Origin: Methanosarcinales archaeon
GTDB lineage: Archaea > Halobacteriota > Methanosarcinia > Methanosarcinales > Methanogasteraceae
Assembly (NCBI GenBank): GCA_030594905.1
Contig: JAUVEF010000010.1
Coordinates: 1 to 13,817, forward strand
DNA: 13,817 nucleotides
Reading direction: 5' to 3'
Shown here in pieces: positions 6,516 through 13,441 of this stretch (positions within the stretch are counted from its first letter, which is position 1; the number at the start of each line of letters is the position of its first letter). Below the pieces are notes generated by a model. It did not search any database. It had not been told where the DNA came from and was given only the letters and a program-made list of their open reading frames with translations. The translations under genes and the position numbers were made by a program.

Positions 6516-7982
6516 TCACACGTACTTGCACGCCTGCACCTCACAATCGAGCATTTCTGCGGCATCGTTCACATGCTTGCATCGCGCGTCAAGTACGATC
6601 CGGTCGTTCTGCAATGCATTTTCAAAGATGGCAATAACCCGCACCACGTCGTCAGGTGCAGGACCTCCGCTGACGTGCGCGCGTATCCCTGCCACAGGAT
6701 CAAGCGCATCCGATATCGCCTGTTCGTCGAGACCCGAGTCGCTCAGCCGTCTGCCGATCATCGACAAAGAGGTCTCGTCGATCGTTTTAAGCGATGGAGC
6801 GGCACCCATTCGCGCAAGCGTGCCAACGATCTGGTGCGCCGTCCTGAATGGAATCCCACATCTCCGCACCAGCGCGTCAGCAAGTTCGGTCGCCATGGCA
6901 AATCCATTAGTCGCCTGCCGCGCAAGATTCTCTTCATGCACAGTCATGGTGTCAATCATGCCCGCGGTCATGCGGACACTCGCAAGCGCGCAAGTAGCCG
7001 CGCGCCATAGATGAGGGGTTGCCTCCTGCAGGTCCCGGTTGTAGCTCTGCGGAAGCGCCTTTGTAATTGTGAGTATGCCAACCAGTGCGGCAACCGTGCT
7101 GCCTGTTTTACCGCGTATCAGCTCTGCAACGTCCGGATTCTTCTTCTGCGGCATGATCGATGACGTGGAGGCATATCGGTCGTCGATGGTTATGAAATCA
7201 AATTCGGATGACGACCAGAGGATCAGTTCTGCTGCGATGCGGCTGAGATTGTTCATAAGGTTTGCAAACACCGATGCAGACTCAATCATAAAGTCGCGTG
7301 CGCTCACAGCGTCCATCGAGTTCTCGATCACACCATCAAACCCGAGAAGCTCGCATGTCCGCGCCCGGTTTACATGGAACCCGGTGCCAGCAAACGCAGC
7401 CGCGCCAAGTGGACTCTCGTTCGTGCGGATGTACGCATCAGCCAGTCTGGCATAATCCCGCCCGAGCGCGCCTGCGTGCGCAAGCAGATGATGTGCAAGC
7501 GTGGTCGGCTGCGCGTGTTGTGTGTGCGTATATCCTGGCATCAGCGTCTCGGTGTGCACCTTTGCGTGCGCGATCAAAATTTTCCGGAGGCTGATTAGTT
7601 CGCGCATCATGCACAGCAACTCATCGCGTAAGCGTAGCCTGATGCATGTGGCGACCTCATCGTTTCGGCTGCGCCCGGTGTGCATGCGCCCGCCTATGTC
7701 CTCGCTGACAATGCCAATGAGCTTTGACTCGATCGCAGCATGTATGTCCTCTTCAGGGGGCAACTCGGCGATACCACCGTCCTGTATCATATCCAGTGCT
7801 AGTAGTATCCGGGAACAGACTTCGCCCGTGATAATGCCTTCTTCTGTCAGCATCACGAGGTGCGCACGGTCAACTGCAATATCTGACTCAAATATCCACT
7901 CATCGACGTCGATTGAGGACGTAAACGCAAGAACATCGGCTGGCTGTGTGGAAAGACGTGCTTTGCGCAGAATATCACCCAT
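6516..7982 (-). CDS. argH: Argininosuccinate lyase
   Basis: This 488-residue protein of the fumarase/aspartase superfamily splits argininosuccinate into arginine and fumarate, the last step of arginine synthesis, as a cytoplasmic homotetramer. Visible signatures are HTGRSRND (101-108), GYTHTQHAQP (150-159, holding the expected catalytic histidine 153) and the superfamily loop SSIMPQKKNPD (274-284) with its catalytic serine. An N-terminal region reads DILRKARLSTQPADVLAFTSS, and the C-terminal domain is of normal length for ArgH. The ATG at 7982 is 26 bases from a TATA-like box with no Shine-Dalgarno, so it is probably leaderless. The usual THLQRAQP reads THTQHAQP here, a conservative variation in the active-site segment. 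No other arg gene is adjacent. Three tRNA genes lie just upstream on the same strand. Confidence 0.97.
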   Translation of the reverse strand: MGDILRKARLSTQPADVLAFTSSIDVDEWIFESDIAVDRAHLVMLTEEGIITGEVCSRILLALDMIQDGGIAELPPEEDIHAAIESKLIGIVSEDIGGRMHTGRSRNDEVATCIRLRLRDELLCMMRELISLRKILIAHAKVHTETLMPGYTHTQHAQPTTLAHHLLAHAGALGRDYARLADAYIRTNESPLGAAAFAGTGFHVNRARTCELLGFDGVIENSMDAVSARDFMIESASVFANLMNNLSRIAAELILWSSSEFDFITIDDRYASTSSIMPQKKNPDVAELIRGKTGSTVAALVGILTITKALPQSYNRDLQEATPHLWRAATCALASVRMTAGMIDTMTVHEENLARQATNGFAMATELADALVRRCGIPFRTAHQIVGTLARMGAAPSLKTIDETSLSMIGRRLSDSGLDEQAISDALDPVAGIRAHVSGGPAPDDVVRVIAIFENALQNDRIVLDARCKHVNDAAEMLDCEVQACKYV

Positions 7983-8004
7983 ACCCCAGATTACGCTAAC
8001 GATG

Positions 8005-8012
8005 ATATAAAA
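8005..8012 (-). promoter_or_regulatory. TATA-like box for argH
   Basis: On the minus strand this reads TTTTATAT, centred about 26 bases before the argH ATG. It lies just past the 3' end of tRNA-Gly, so argH probably has its own promoter rather than depending on tRNA read-through. Confidence 0.5.
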
Positions 8013-8015
8013 CCA

Positions 8016-8087
8016 TGCGCCGGTCGGGAATCGAACCCGAGTTCGAGCGTTGGCAACGCCCGGTGATAACCGCTACACTACCGGTGC
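8016..8087 (-). tRNA. tRNA-Gly (anticodon GCC)
   Basis: This is a 72-base cloverleaf. The anticodon stem GGGCG/CGCTC closes the loop TTGCCAA, the T stem TCGGG/CCCGA closes TTCGATT, and the discriminator is A. CCA is not encoded. The acceptor stem, GCACCGG against CCGGCGC, pairs except for an A3-C70 opposition. It starts nine bases after tRNA-Phe and has no separate TATA box in that gap, so the two are probably one transcript. No intron is present. Confidence 0.93.
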
Positions 8088-8096
8088 ATACGCGGA

Positions 8097-8170
<74 letters not shown>

Positions 8171-8195
8171 ACAGACATCCGTTTGCACGGATATC

Positions 8196-8203
8196 ATTTA
8201 AAA
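8196..8203 (-). promoter_or_regulatory. TATA box for the tRNA-Phe/tRNA-Gly transcript
   Basis: On the minus strand this reads TTTTAAAT, centred 30 bases before the mature 5' end of tRNA-Phe. It is a close match to the archaeal TATA consensus. Confidence 0.6.
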
Positions 8204-8249
8204 CCATCGAAGCACGACCCGGGATCGGGGCGTTTTTCGGTGGCATGAA

Positions 8250-8323
8250 TGGGCCCACTGCGATTCGAACGCAGGACCTCACGGTTATCAGCCGTGCGCT
8301 CCACCTGGCTAAGCTATGGGCCC
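8250..8323 (-). tRNA. tRNA-Ile (anticodon GAU)
   Basis: This 74-base cloverleaf has a fully paired acceptor stem (GGGCCCA/TGGGCCC), anticodon stem CACGG/CCGTG with loop CTGATAA, and a normal T arm with TTCGAAT. The discriminator is A. CCA is not encoded and no intron is present. Confidence 0.97.
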
Positions 8324-8350
8324 GTCGGTAAGATCAGGTGAACTTGTATT

Positions 8351-8360
8351 GTATTTTAAC
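8351..8360 (-). promoter_or_regulatory. TATA-like box for tRNA-Ile
   Basis: On the minus strand this reads GTTAAAATAC, centred about 32 bases before the mature 5' end of tRNA-Ile. Allowing for a short 5' leader, the spacing fits an archaeal promoter. Confidence 0.45.
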
Positions 8361-8405
8361 ATTTCCCTGCCAGGGTGGTGTGCCCACCCCATCCACCAGA
8401 CCGCG

Positions 8406-8436
8406 CCCAAATCCCGCCTCGCCCCTTGCACCCCCC
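8406..8436 (-). other. G-quadruplex-forming tract on the minus strand
   Basis: On the plus strand the sequence has four C-runs, CCC-AAAT-CCC-GCCTCG-CCCC-TTGCA-CCCCCC, so the minus strand has the matching four G-runs with loops of 4-6 bases. It lies between the divergent tRNA-Ile and cbiH genes. A short GGGTGG/CCACCC hairpin (8373-8389) is nearby. Confidence 0.4.
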
Positions 8437-8479
8437 ACAACACACATAACATAAGATACAGAAGCCCCGATAACAGGGC

Positions 8480-9238
8480 ATGACTCCCGGAGGTAAACTC
8501 TACATCATCGGCATCGGTCCCGGGCACCCGGACTTGATGACCGTCGCAGCGCAGAAGGCAATCGCCGAATCGCGCTACATCGTCGGCAACGCCACATACC
8601 TTGACCAGATCAATTCGCTGCTTGCGGACCAGACGATCATAACCAGCAGCATGGGAAAGGAGGTCGCCAGAGCCAGCGAGGCACTGGAGCTGGCATCGGG
8701 CAAAGACATCGTATCTATCATAAGCGGTGGCGATGCCGGAATCTATGGCATGGCAGGGATCGTGCTGGAAATCGCAGATAAAACAGATATGGATGTTGAG
8801 ATTGTGGTGGTTCCCGGAGTGACCGCTGCAAACGCGGCAGCAAGCATTCTTGGATCTCCAATCACTGGCGATTTTGCAGTTATCAGTCTAAGTGACCTGT
8901 TGACGCCGTGGGAGGATATTGAGCGGCGACTATCGAGCGCGGCAGCCGCCGACTTCGTGATTGCGTTGTACAATCCGAAGAGCAGAGGCAGGAATACCAA
9001 CTTTGGCAGAGCCATCGAGATCATCAGGAAACAGAGGCAAGGGTCGGTGCCGGTCGGGATTGTCAAAGACGCATTCAGGGATGGCGAGAGCGCGGTTTTA
9101 ACCACGCTGGGGGATGTTCTCGATTTCGATGACTTTGTTGATATGCATGCCATCATAATCATCGGCAACAGCGAGTCAAAATTAAGCGGCAGCCGGATCA
9201 TAACACCGCGGGGCTATCACCGGAAGTACGAGTACTGA
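8480..9238 (+). CDS. cbiH: Cobalt-precorrin-3/precorrin-3B C17-methyltransferase
   Basis: This 252-residue enzyme is of the CobJ/CbiH type within the uroporphyrin-III C/precorrin methyltransferase superfamily. It methylates C17 and contracts the corrin ring during cobalamin synthesis, using SAM. Family motifs occur in order: GIGPGHPDLMT (11-21), SGGDAGIYGMAG (82-93), VPGVTAANAAAS (111-122), ALYNPKSRGR (162-171), IIGNS (227-231) and ITPRGY (240-245). The ALYNPKSRGR and final ITPRGY motifs point to C17-methylase rather than to other ring methylases. Length is normal (about 240-260). The start is ATG 8480; a weak TATA-like ACATAAGA lies about 27 bases upstream and no Shine-Dalgarno precedes the codon, so it is probably leaderless. 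In an archaeon the anaerobic (early cobalt insertion) route is expected. It stands alone, without other cobalamin genes beside it, and no cobalamin riboswitch is visible. Confidence 0.95.
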   Translation: MTPGGKLYIIGIGPGHPDLMTVAAQKAIAESRYIVGNATYLDQINSLLADQTIITSSMGKEVARASEALELASGKDIVSIISGGDAGIYGMAGIVLEIADKTDMDVEIVVVPGVTAANAAASILGSPITGDFAVISLSDLLTPWEDIERRLSSAAAADFVIALYNPKSRGRNTNFGRAIEIIRKQRQGSVPVGIVKDAFRDGESAVLTTLGDVLDFDDFVDMHAIIIIGNSESKLSGSRIITPRGYHRKYEY

Positions 9239-9262
9239 AAAGTACCGACAAGCCGCTTAACC

Positions 9263-9622
9263 TCACCTTGAAGACACGAGCGCGCTGATCACATCTCGAT
9301 CACGTTTTATCATCTTCAGTTGATCTGCCGGTCCGATCATGGTCAGCCGGGACCCGCCACCCTGCTTCTTGAGCAGTTTATCGAGCCAGGACTTGCTTGC
9401 ACCACTGGGATAGCTCTCAATCTCGATTCCAGAGAACTCGCCAGGAGTTATCTTCGTCATCGTTGCTTCGATTAACTTGGTCTCCTCTTGTGGAGTCAGT
9501 CCGCTCTCAAGAACGATAATCTTCCCGCTTTCCACGCCATCGAGGATCATGCGTATCTTTTCCACCACTGTGAGCCGATCAAGCTTCTCTTTTGAGATCA
9601 TGTCAAGTTGTATGCCCTTCAT
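9263..9622 (-). CDS. DUF2073 family protein
   Basis: This 119-residue protein matches what I recall of the archaeal DUF2073 family, whose function is unknown. It opens MKGIQLDMISKEKLDRL, continues with EKIRMILDGVESGKIIVLE, then GLTPQEETKLIEATM, and ends in a basic segment with GGGSRLTMIGPADQLKMI. No transmembrane segment or metal-binding motif is seen. The start is ATG 9622: AGGTGATC lies immediately upstream and overlaps the stop codon of the GTPase gene, leaving only four bases between the two genes. The longer frame to 9655 would overlap the GTPase gene without benefit. This tight coupling suggests that the two products are made together and may act together. In other euryarchaea DUF2073 genes are commonly next to the same kind of GTPase (family knowledge, not shown here). 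Confidence 0.82.
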   Translation of the reverse strand: MKGIQLDMISKEKLDRLTVVEKIRMILDGVESGKIIVLESGLTPQEETKLIEATMTKITPGEFSGIEIESYPSGASKSWLDKLLKKQGGGSRLTMIGPADQLKMIKRDRDVISALVSSR

Positions 9623-9626
9623 TTGA

Positions 9627-10265
9627 TCACCTGAAATGGTCTGCGATTTTTCCATACAGTATGTCGATGTTGTCGCCGTTTAATGCGGAGATCGGCACCA
9701 TTGGATGCTGCGGAAAAGCGCTCTTGATGCGCGACGGGGCTGAGTTTTCAAGATCGATCTTGTTTGCCGCAATCAGCAGCGGAAGATTGCGCGCCTCCAT
9801 ATTACCGATTACAGTGACGTTCACCTGTGTGAACGGATCTTCGGTCGCATCCATCACCAGAATCACGCCTTCGAGGTCGTCAAGCCATCTGACCGCCTCT
9901 ATTACCCCCTCAGTCGCCTCTTTTGCCCTGCGCCTGGATTCATCCTCGCTGAGACCCTGACTCATAAAATCCTGGAAATCAATCTTTGTTGCAAGCCCAG
10001 GAGTGTCCACAATGTCCAGCGTGATTGCTGAATTGTCCGATTTGATGGTCACGCCTTCTCTGCGGTGCGCCCGCCTGGTCTCGTGCGGGATATTTGAGAC
10101 CGAGCCAACCACATCGCCGGTGAAGTCTCGCACGATCTTGTTTGCAAGCGTGGTCTTCCCCGCATTCGGCGGACCGTATATTCCGATGCGCCGCGTTTTT
10201 CCACGCTTGAAAATTCTATTTAGTGCCGCAGAAAAGCTACTCCTTATTCGTTTTATGATACCCAT
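9627..10265 (-). CDS. Era-like TRAFAC-class GTPase, archaeal, unknown role
   Basis: This 212-residue protein has all the GTPase motifs: G1 GPPNAGKTTLAN (31-42), G3 DTPG (87-90), G4 NKID (168-171) and G5 SAL (193-195). The threonine in REGVTIKSD is the likely G2 position. The order and the motif wording place it in the Era/Der-like branch. Unlike bacterial Era it has no C-terminal KH RNA-binding domain and ends shortly after the G domain. A basic amphipathic N-terminus (MGIIKRIRSSFSAALNRIFKR) could bind membrane or RNA. The start is ATG 10265, with GGTGG at 10271-10275 five bases upstream; the GTG at 10274 overlaps that motif. A TATA box at 10308-10315 would give a leader of about 20 bases. 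The DUF2073 gene follows immediately and is probably cotranscribed. Confidence 0.9.
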   Translation of the reverse strand: MGIIKRIRSSFSAALNRIFKRGKTRRIGIYGPPNAGKTTLANKIVRDFTGDVVGSVSNIPHETRRAHRREGVTIKSDNSAITLDIVDTPGLATKIDFQDFMSQGLSEDESRRRAKEATEGVIEAVRWLDDLEGVILVMDATEDPFTQVNVTVIGNMEARNLPLLIAANKIDLENSAPSRIKSAFPQHPMVPISALNGDNIDILYGKIADHFR

Positions 10266-10307
10266 TACAACCACCGTGATTATGTATGATATAATAACTA
10301 TTGATTA

Positions 10308-10315
10308 GTATAAAG
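10308..10315 (-). promoter_or_regulatory. TATA-like box for the GTPase-DUF2073 operon
   Basis: On the minus strand this reads CTTTATAC, about 45 bases before the GTPase ATG. Transcription would start near 10285, leaving a short leader that contains the GGTGG ribosome-binding motif. Confidence 0.45.
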
Positions 10316-10343
10316 GTTTGTCGGATGGTGCCATTTGTTAGCA

Positions 10344-11060
10344 TTAGGTATCTATATCTTCGGCATTCTTCTGTATTAAAATTGCGTCCTCGAGGCTTAA
10401 CTTGCCGGTAGCAACCCTTTCTGCAAGAATTCGTGAAATCGTGAGTTTGCCCTCGCTTTGCTCCCTGCTGTGATCCTGAATCAATCGGATCTCTCCGATT
10501 GTCGGAGTTATGAACTGCTGACCAACTGCAACTCCTTTGAGATGTGCAATCTTGATTGCAGCACGTATGTCATGATCTCTGCCCCCCGTTGGCGTGGTCC
10601 CGGTTTCATCCACCAGTTCTATGCGCACACCGAGTTTTAGCAGCGAATTGATTAGTTGAGTCATGATCAGACGTACGCCATGTCCGATCCAAATGTTAAC
10701 ACTCCTTGCAGGTATTGATCTTATGATTTGATCCACGGTTCGATAGACATCCACCGCAGGAACGCGATGAGTGGAAAGCACGACGTGTCCGGCAACCGCC
10801 GCAACGCCGGCATGCTCGCCCGGATCGATTCCTATTATGATGGCAGCATCCCCGATATCAAGCAGCTTTAACATTGCACGGTCCGCTATCATGGCCACAA
10901 AGTCCGCGGGGTCTGCGATGACGATGTGATTGTGATCAAAACCGACCTTGCCTGCTTCAGGTAGAGTGGTGATCACCACGCCCACGTACTCCGGTATCGG
11001 TTCGCCGACCTCAAACGTCGCAATCCTGAGGTTCCTCGACCGCATCTCGGGTATGATCAA
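10344..11060 (-). CDS. RuvC/RNase H-like archaeal protein, unknown function
   Basis: From TTG 11060 the frame gives 238 residues. The central part has the first strand of an RNase H-like fold, IIIGIDPGEHAGVAAV (75-90), as in RuvC/YqgF-type proteins. Further acidic residues fall at VDETGTTPTGG (150-160) and RDHDIRAAIKIA (161-172), so a D-E-D type active site is possible: D79, E152 and D163 or D164. The N-terminal part reads RIATFEVGEPIPEYVGVVITT, and the helical tail includes ILAERVATGKLSLEDA. No partner domain is seen. The start is uncertain. The frame stays open to a stop near 11129, and the extension reads IALVTGDFSLHQLIIPEM, which looks like a genuine first beta strand, yet it contains no ATG, GTG or TTG before 11060. 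A rare start (for example ATT or ATA), or a sequence difference, may be involved. It lies upstream of the GTPase-DUF2073 pair on the same strand, but with its own 78-base gap. Confidence 0.75.
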   Translation of the reverse strand: MIIPEMRSRNLRIATFEVGEPIPEYVGVVITTLPEAGKVGFDHNHIVIADPADFVAMIADRAMLKLLDIGDAAIIIGIDPGEHAGVAAVAGHVVLSTHRVPAVDVYRTVDQIIRSIPARSVNIWIGHGVRLIMTQLINSLLKLGVRIELVDETGTTPTGGRDHDIRAAIKIAHLKGVAVGQQFITPTIGEIRLIQDHSREQSEGKLTISRILAERVATGKLSLEDAILIQKNAEDIDT

Positions 11061-11232
11061 CTGGTGCAGCGAGAAATCCCCTGTGACCAGTGCAATCTGC
11101 TTGATCAGAGCACCTATGCAAGTGTGTTATCTGCGTGGGGTAAAAGAATGTATCACGCACGGGTCTCAGTGATCCATGGACCGGGGTTTTACTCTTCTGT
11201 CGTATTTACCGGGAATGGATATGCCATGAAAA

Positions 11233-11253
11233 CGATTTTTTCACAAAAAATCG
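11233..11253. repeat. Perfect hairpin with loop CAC
   Basis: CGATTTTTT (11233-11241) pairs fully with AAAAAATCG (11245-11253) around a three-base loop, CAC. The loop is the complement of the GTG loop of the repeat copy 50 bases further on. Either strand would form the stem in RNA. Confidence 0.55.
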
Positions 11254-11283
11254 AGTAAAAACTGCCCTCCGGGTTGGAAGTCA

Positions 11284-11316
11284 GTTTTTGATCAAACTTT
11301 TGTGAAAAGTTTGGTG
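11284..11316. repeat. Dispersed hairpin repeat, copy B
   Basis: GTTTTTGATCAA leads into AAACTTTT (11294-11301) paired with AAAAGTTT (11305-11312), loop GTG, followed by GGTG. The unit aligns with 2170-2204. Differences fall in opposite stem arms so that pairing is kept. Confidence 0.6.
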
Positions 11317-11615
11317 AATAGTTTGCGAGTAAGAAATGTCATCTGGGTGTGGCTGGTGATGTACTTTTTCGTAAATCTGACATTCCGCAGATTGGCATCC
11401 ATTTTTCATAATTTTTACTGATATCTTTCACACCGGCACAAACCCAAGCTTTTTCAAATCAGTTGATACCCAATTCGTGGGATTCGTCCATTCGTATACT
11501 AGATTAATATCCCGAACTACACGAATCTACGCCCACCTGATCGATTTACCACACTTAAGAATTTAAATTATCCCTTATGTGTGGAATTTATGCCGTGTGC
11601 CTGAGTATAACAAAT

Positions 11616-12116
11616 TCAACCATCCGTTCCCTTAAGTTTCCTCTTCGTATTCTCAATCAATCCGGCGTCAAGCAGTTTCATCAGGAAATCAGGCAGTGGT
11701 GGAAAGGTGTACATGTCACCAGTATCCGCATTCACGATCTTTCCAGCCTCAAAATCGACAGCAATGATGCCACCATCCTCTGCATCGACATCACACTCAA
11801 CAAGCGGAAGCCCGATGTTGATGCTGTTTCTGTAAAATATCCGTGCGAAACTCGGTGCAATCACACACGTAATCCCTGCGCCAAGAAGAGCACGGGGCGC
11901 GTGTTCCCTCGATGATCCGCTACCAAAATTCTTCCCGCCAACAATGATATCGCCTTCCCGGACATCCTCTGCAAACTCGGGTCGCACGTTCTCAAATGCG
12001 TGCTTTGCAAGCTCGCGTCTGTCGCCGGTCGTAAGATATTTTGCGGGGATGATCTGATCTGTGTCCACGTTGTCAGAAAACTTCCACACCCTTCCTTTGA
12101 TATATTTTTCCACCAT
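11616..12116 (-). CDS. leuD: 3-isopropylmalate dehydratase / homoaconitase-type small subunit
   Basis: This 166-residue swivel-domain subunit forms the isomerase with the large subunit encoded 19 bases upstream. The family motifs are DNVDTDQIIPAKYLTT (15-30) and the signature GGKNFGSGSSREHAP (60-74), whose GSGSSREHA contributes substrate-binding residues. The substrate-specificity loop after the second strand reads YLTT (27-30). In studied methanogen enzymes YLRT marks homoaconitase (2-oxosuberate route to coenzyme B) and YLV-type loops mark isopropylmalate isomerase, so this protein falls between and the substrate is left open. The start is ATG 12116, with AGGTGAT at 12121-12127 directly upstream; the GTG at 12125 lies inside that motif. 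The symbol is given by family; hacB would apply if the substrate is homoaconitate. Confidence 0.88.
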   Translation of the reverse strand: MVEKYIKGRVWKFSDNVDTDQIIPAKYLTTGDRRELAKHAFENVRPEFAEDVREGDIIVGGKNFGSGSSREHAPRALLGAGITCVIAPSFARIFYRNSINIGLPLVECDVDAEDGGIIAVDFEAGKIVNADTGDMYTFPPLPDFLMKLLDAGLIENTKRKLKGTDG

Positions 12117-12135
12117 ATCTATCACCTCGCATCAA

Positions 12136-13395
12136 CTAACTCGACTCAAGATCATTCGGATCGGTTATTCGCCCGGTCACAGCGCTTGCCGCGACCACTG
12201 CCGGATTTGCAAGATAGACCTCTGAGTCCTTGTGCCCCATCCTGCCGATAAAGTTGCGGTTCGTGCTGCTGATGCACCGCTCGCCCTCTGCGAGGACGCC
12301 CATATAACCGCCGAGACATGCGCCGCACGTCGGTCCTGCGACATAAGCATCAGCGTCCATGAACACCTCGATTAGCCCCTCGCGCAAAGTCTGCTCAAAG
12401 ACGCTCTTGCTTGCGGGAACCACGATCATCCGGACATCTGGATGCACTTTTCTGCCTTTAAGTATCTCCGCTGCAGCCCGCATATCCTCAATTCTACCGT
12501 TGGTGCATGAGCCAAGATACGCCTGATCGATCTCCACATCAATTTCAGACGCAGGAACCACGTTCTCAGGAAGATGCGGTTTGGCAACCATTGGTTCGAT
12601 CTCTCCGGCATCGTACTCAAAAGTATCAGCGTATTCGGAATCCTCATCCGCGTAAACCGGCGTATACTCACCGATAACCCGGTTTTTGAGATAATTGAAG
12701 ACCGCGTCATCCGGTGGAATGATGCCACACTTCGCGCCAGCCTCGATCGCCATGTTCGAGATGGTGATCCGGTCCGACAACTGGAGCGACTCGATCGCAG
12801 AGCCATAAAACTCCATCGACTTGTAAAGCGACCCTGAAACACCAATATCACCTATAATGTGTAGAATAATATCTTTCCCCATCACATGCTTCCCCAATTT
12901 CCCGTCAACAACGAATTTCTGGGTCTCAGGAACCTTGAACCACAGTTCTCCGGTTGCCATTGCAGATGCAGCTTCTGATGACCCGATGCCTGTCGAAAGT
13001 GCGCCGAGTGCGCCATAGCTGCATGTGTGTGAGTCTGCGCCGACGATAAGCCTGCCCGGCGCTGCAAAGCCGTGCTCGATCATGATCTGGTGGCAGACAC
13101 CACCCCGTCCAACATCAAAGTGGTTCTCGATTTTGTATTTTCCGGCAAACTCGCGCATCGACTTCGCCTGTTCTGCCGACGCCACGTCCTTGTTTGGCAC
13201 ATAGTGATCCTGGATCAGCACCGTATTCTCGATGACTGAACTTGCCTGGAACTCCTCAAAAACCTCGAATGCAGGAAGCCCGGTCACATCGTTCACCATG
13301 ACATAATCGATTCGTGCATCTACGATCTCCTTTGGCGATACGCTCTTTTTGCCGGAGTGTGCTGCAAGTATCTTTTCAGCGATGGTCATTCCCAT
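12136..13395 (-). CDS. leuC: 3-isopropylmalate dehydratase / homoaconitase-type large subunit
   Basis: This 419-residue catalytic subunit belongs to the short archaeal LeuC/HacA branch of the aconitase superfamily. The three [4Fe-4S] ligands are visible: C297 in GSCTNGR, and C357 and C360 in GPTCGACLGG. Other family motifs are GRGGVCHQIMIEHGF (97-110), VGADSHTCSYGALGALSTGIGSSE (118-141) and SSTNRNFIGRMGH (376-388). It dehydrates and rehydrates 2-isopropylmalate in leucine synthesis, or homocitrate/homoaconitate in 2-oxoacid chain elongation; the large subunit alone does not tell which. The start is ATG 13395 (ATG 13389 is an alternative two codons in), with a TATA-like box 29 bases upstream and no Shine-Dalgarno, so it is probably leaderless. 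The small subunit follows 19 bases after the stop in one operon. Confidence 0.93.
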   Translation of the reverse strand: MGMTIAEKILAAHSGKKSVSPKEIVDARIDYVMVNDVTGLPAFEVFEEFQASSVIENTVLIQDHYVPNKDVASAEQAKSMREFAGKYKIENHFDVGRGGVCHQIMIEHGFAAPGRLIVGADSHTCSYGALGALSTGIGSSEAASAMATGELWFKVPETQKFVVDGKLGKHVMGKDIILHIIGDIGVSGSLYKSMEFYGSAIESLQLSDRITISNMAIEAGAKCGIIPPDDAVFNYLKNRVIGEYTPVYADEDSEYADTFEYDAGEIEPMVAKPHLPENVVPASEIDVEIDQAYLGSCTNGRIEDMRAAAEILKGRKVHPDVRMIVVPASKSVFEQTLREGLIEVFMDADAYVAGPTCGACLGGYMGVLAEGERCISSTNRNFIGRMGHKDSEVYLANPAVVAASAVTGRITDPNDLESS

Positions 13396-13420
13396 GACAC
13401 TGGTGTTTGGCGGTGATCCG

Positions 13421-13428
13421 ATATAAGG
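13421..13428 (-). promoter_or_regulatory. TATA-like box for the leuC-leuD type operon
   Basis: On the minus strand this reads CCTTATAT, centred about 29 bases before the ATG at 13395. The spacing fits a leaderless transcript. A second TATA-like sequence (CTATAAAA on the minus strand) lies near 13490-13497, about 100 bases from the ATG. Confidence 0.5.
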
Positions 13429-13441
13429 AAACTCACAAACG

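Larger units (their letters stand above)
11118..11615. other. Intergenic region with hairpin repeats, no gene seen
   Basis: The region lies between the 5' end of the RNase H-like gene and the 3' end of the leuD-type gene. It holds two strong hairpins (11233-11253 and 11294-11312), the second belonging to the dispersed repeat, an ATTCGTG repeat-like stretch (11473-11514) with its inverse CACGAAT at 11520-11526, and AT-rich sequence at 11555-11580. Reading frames are short and carry no recognisable motif. Confidence 0.65.

Noticed and set aside
6307..7014. 235-codon open frame on the plus strand
   Set aside because: Most of it is antisense to argH, whose conserved motifs fix the real frame. 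Only the first 200 bases lie outside, and they show no motif.
7298..8010. Plus-strand frames opposite argH and the tRNA region
   Set aside because: They are antisense to argH and have no motifs or start context.
8341..8479. Cobalamin riboswitch upstream of cbiH
   Set aside because: No B12-box-like sequence is seen, the leader is too short, and the apparent transcript is leaderless.
11118..11615. CRISPR array, because of repeated short AT-rich words
   Set aside because: The repeats are inverted hairpins with irregular spacing; no direct repeat with uniform spacers is present.
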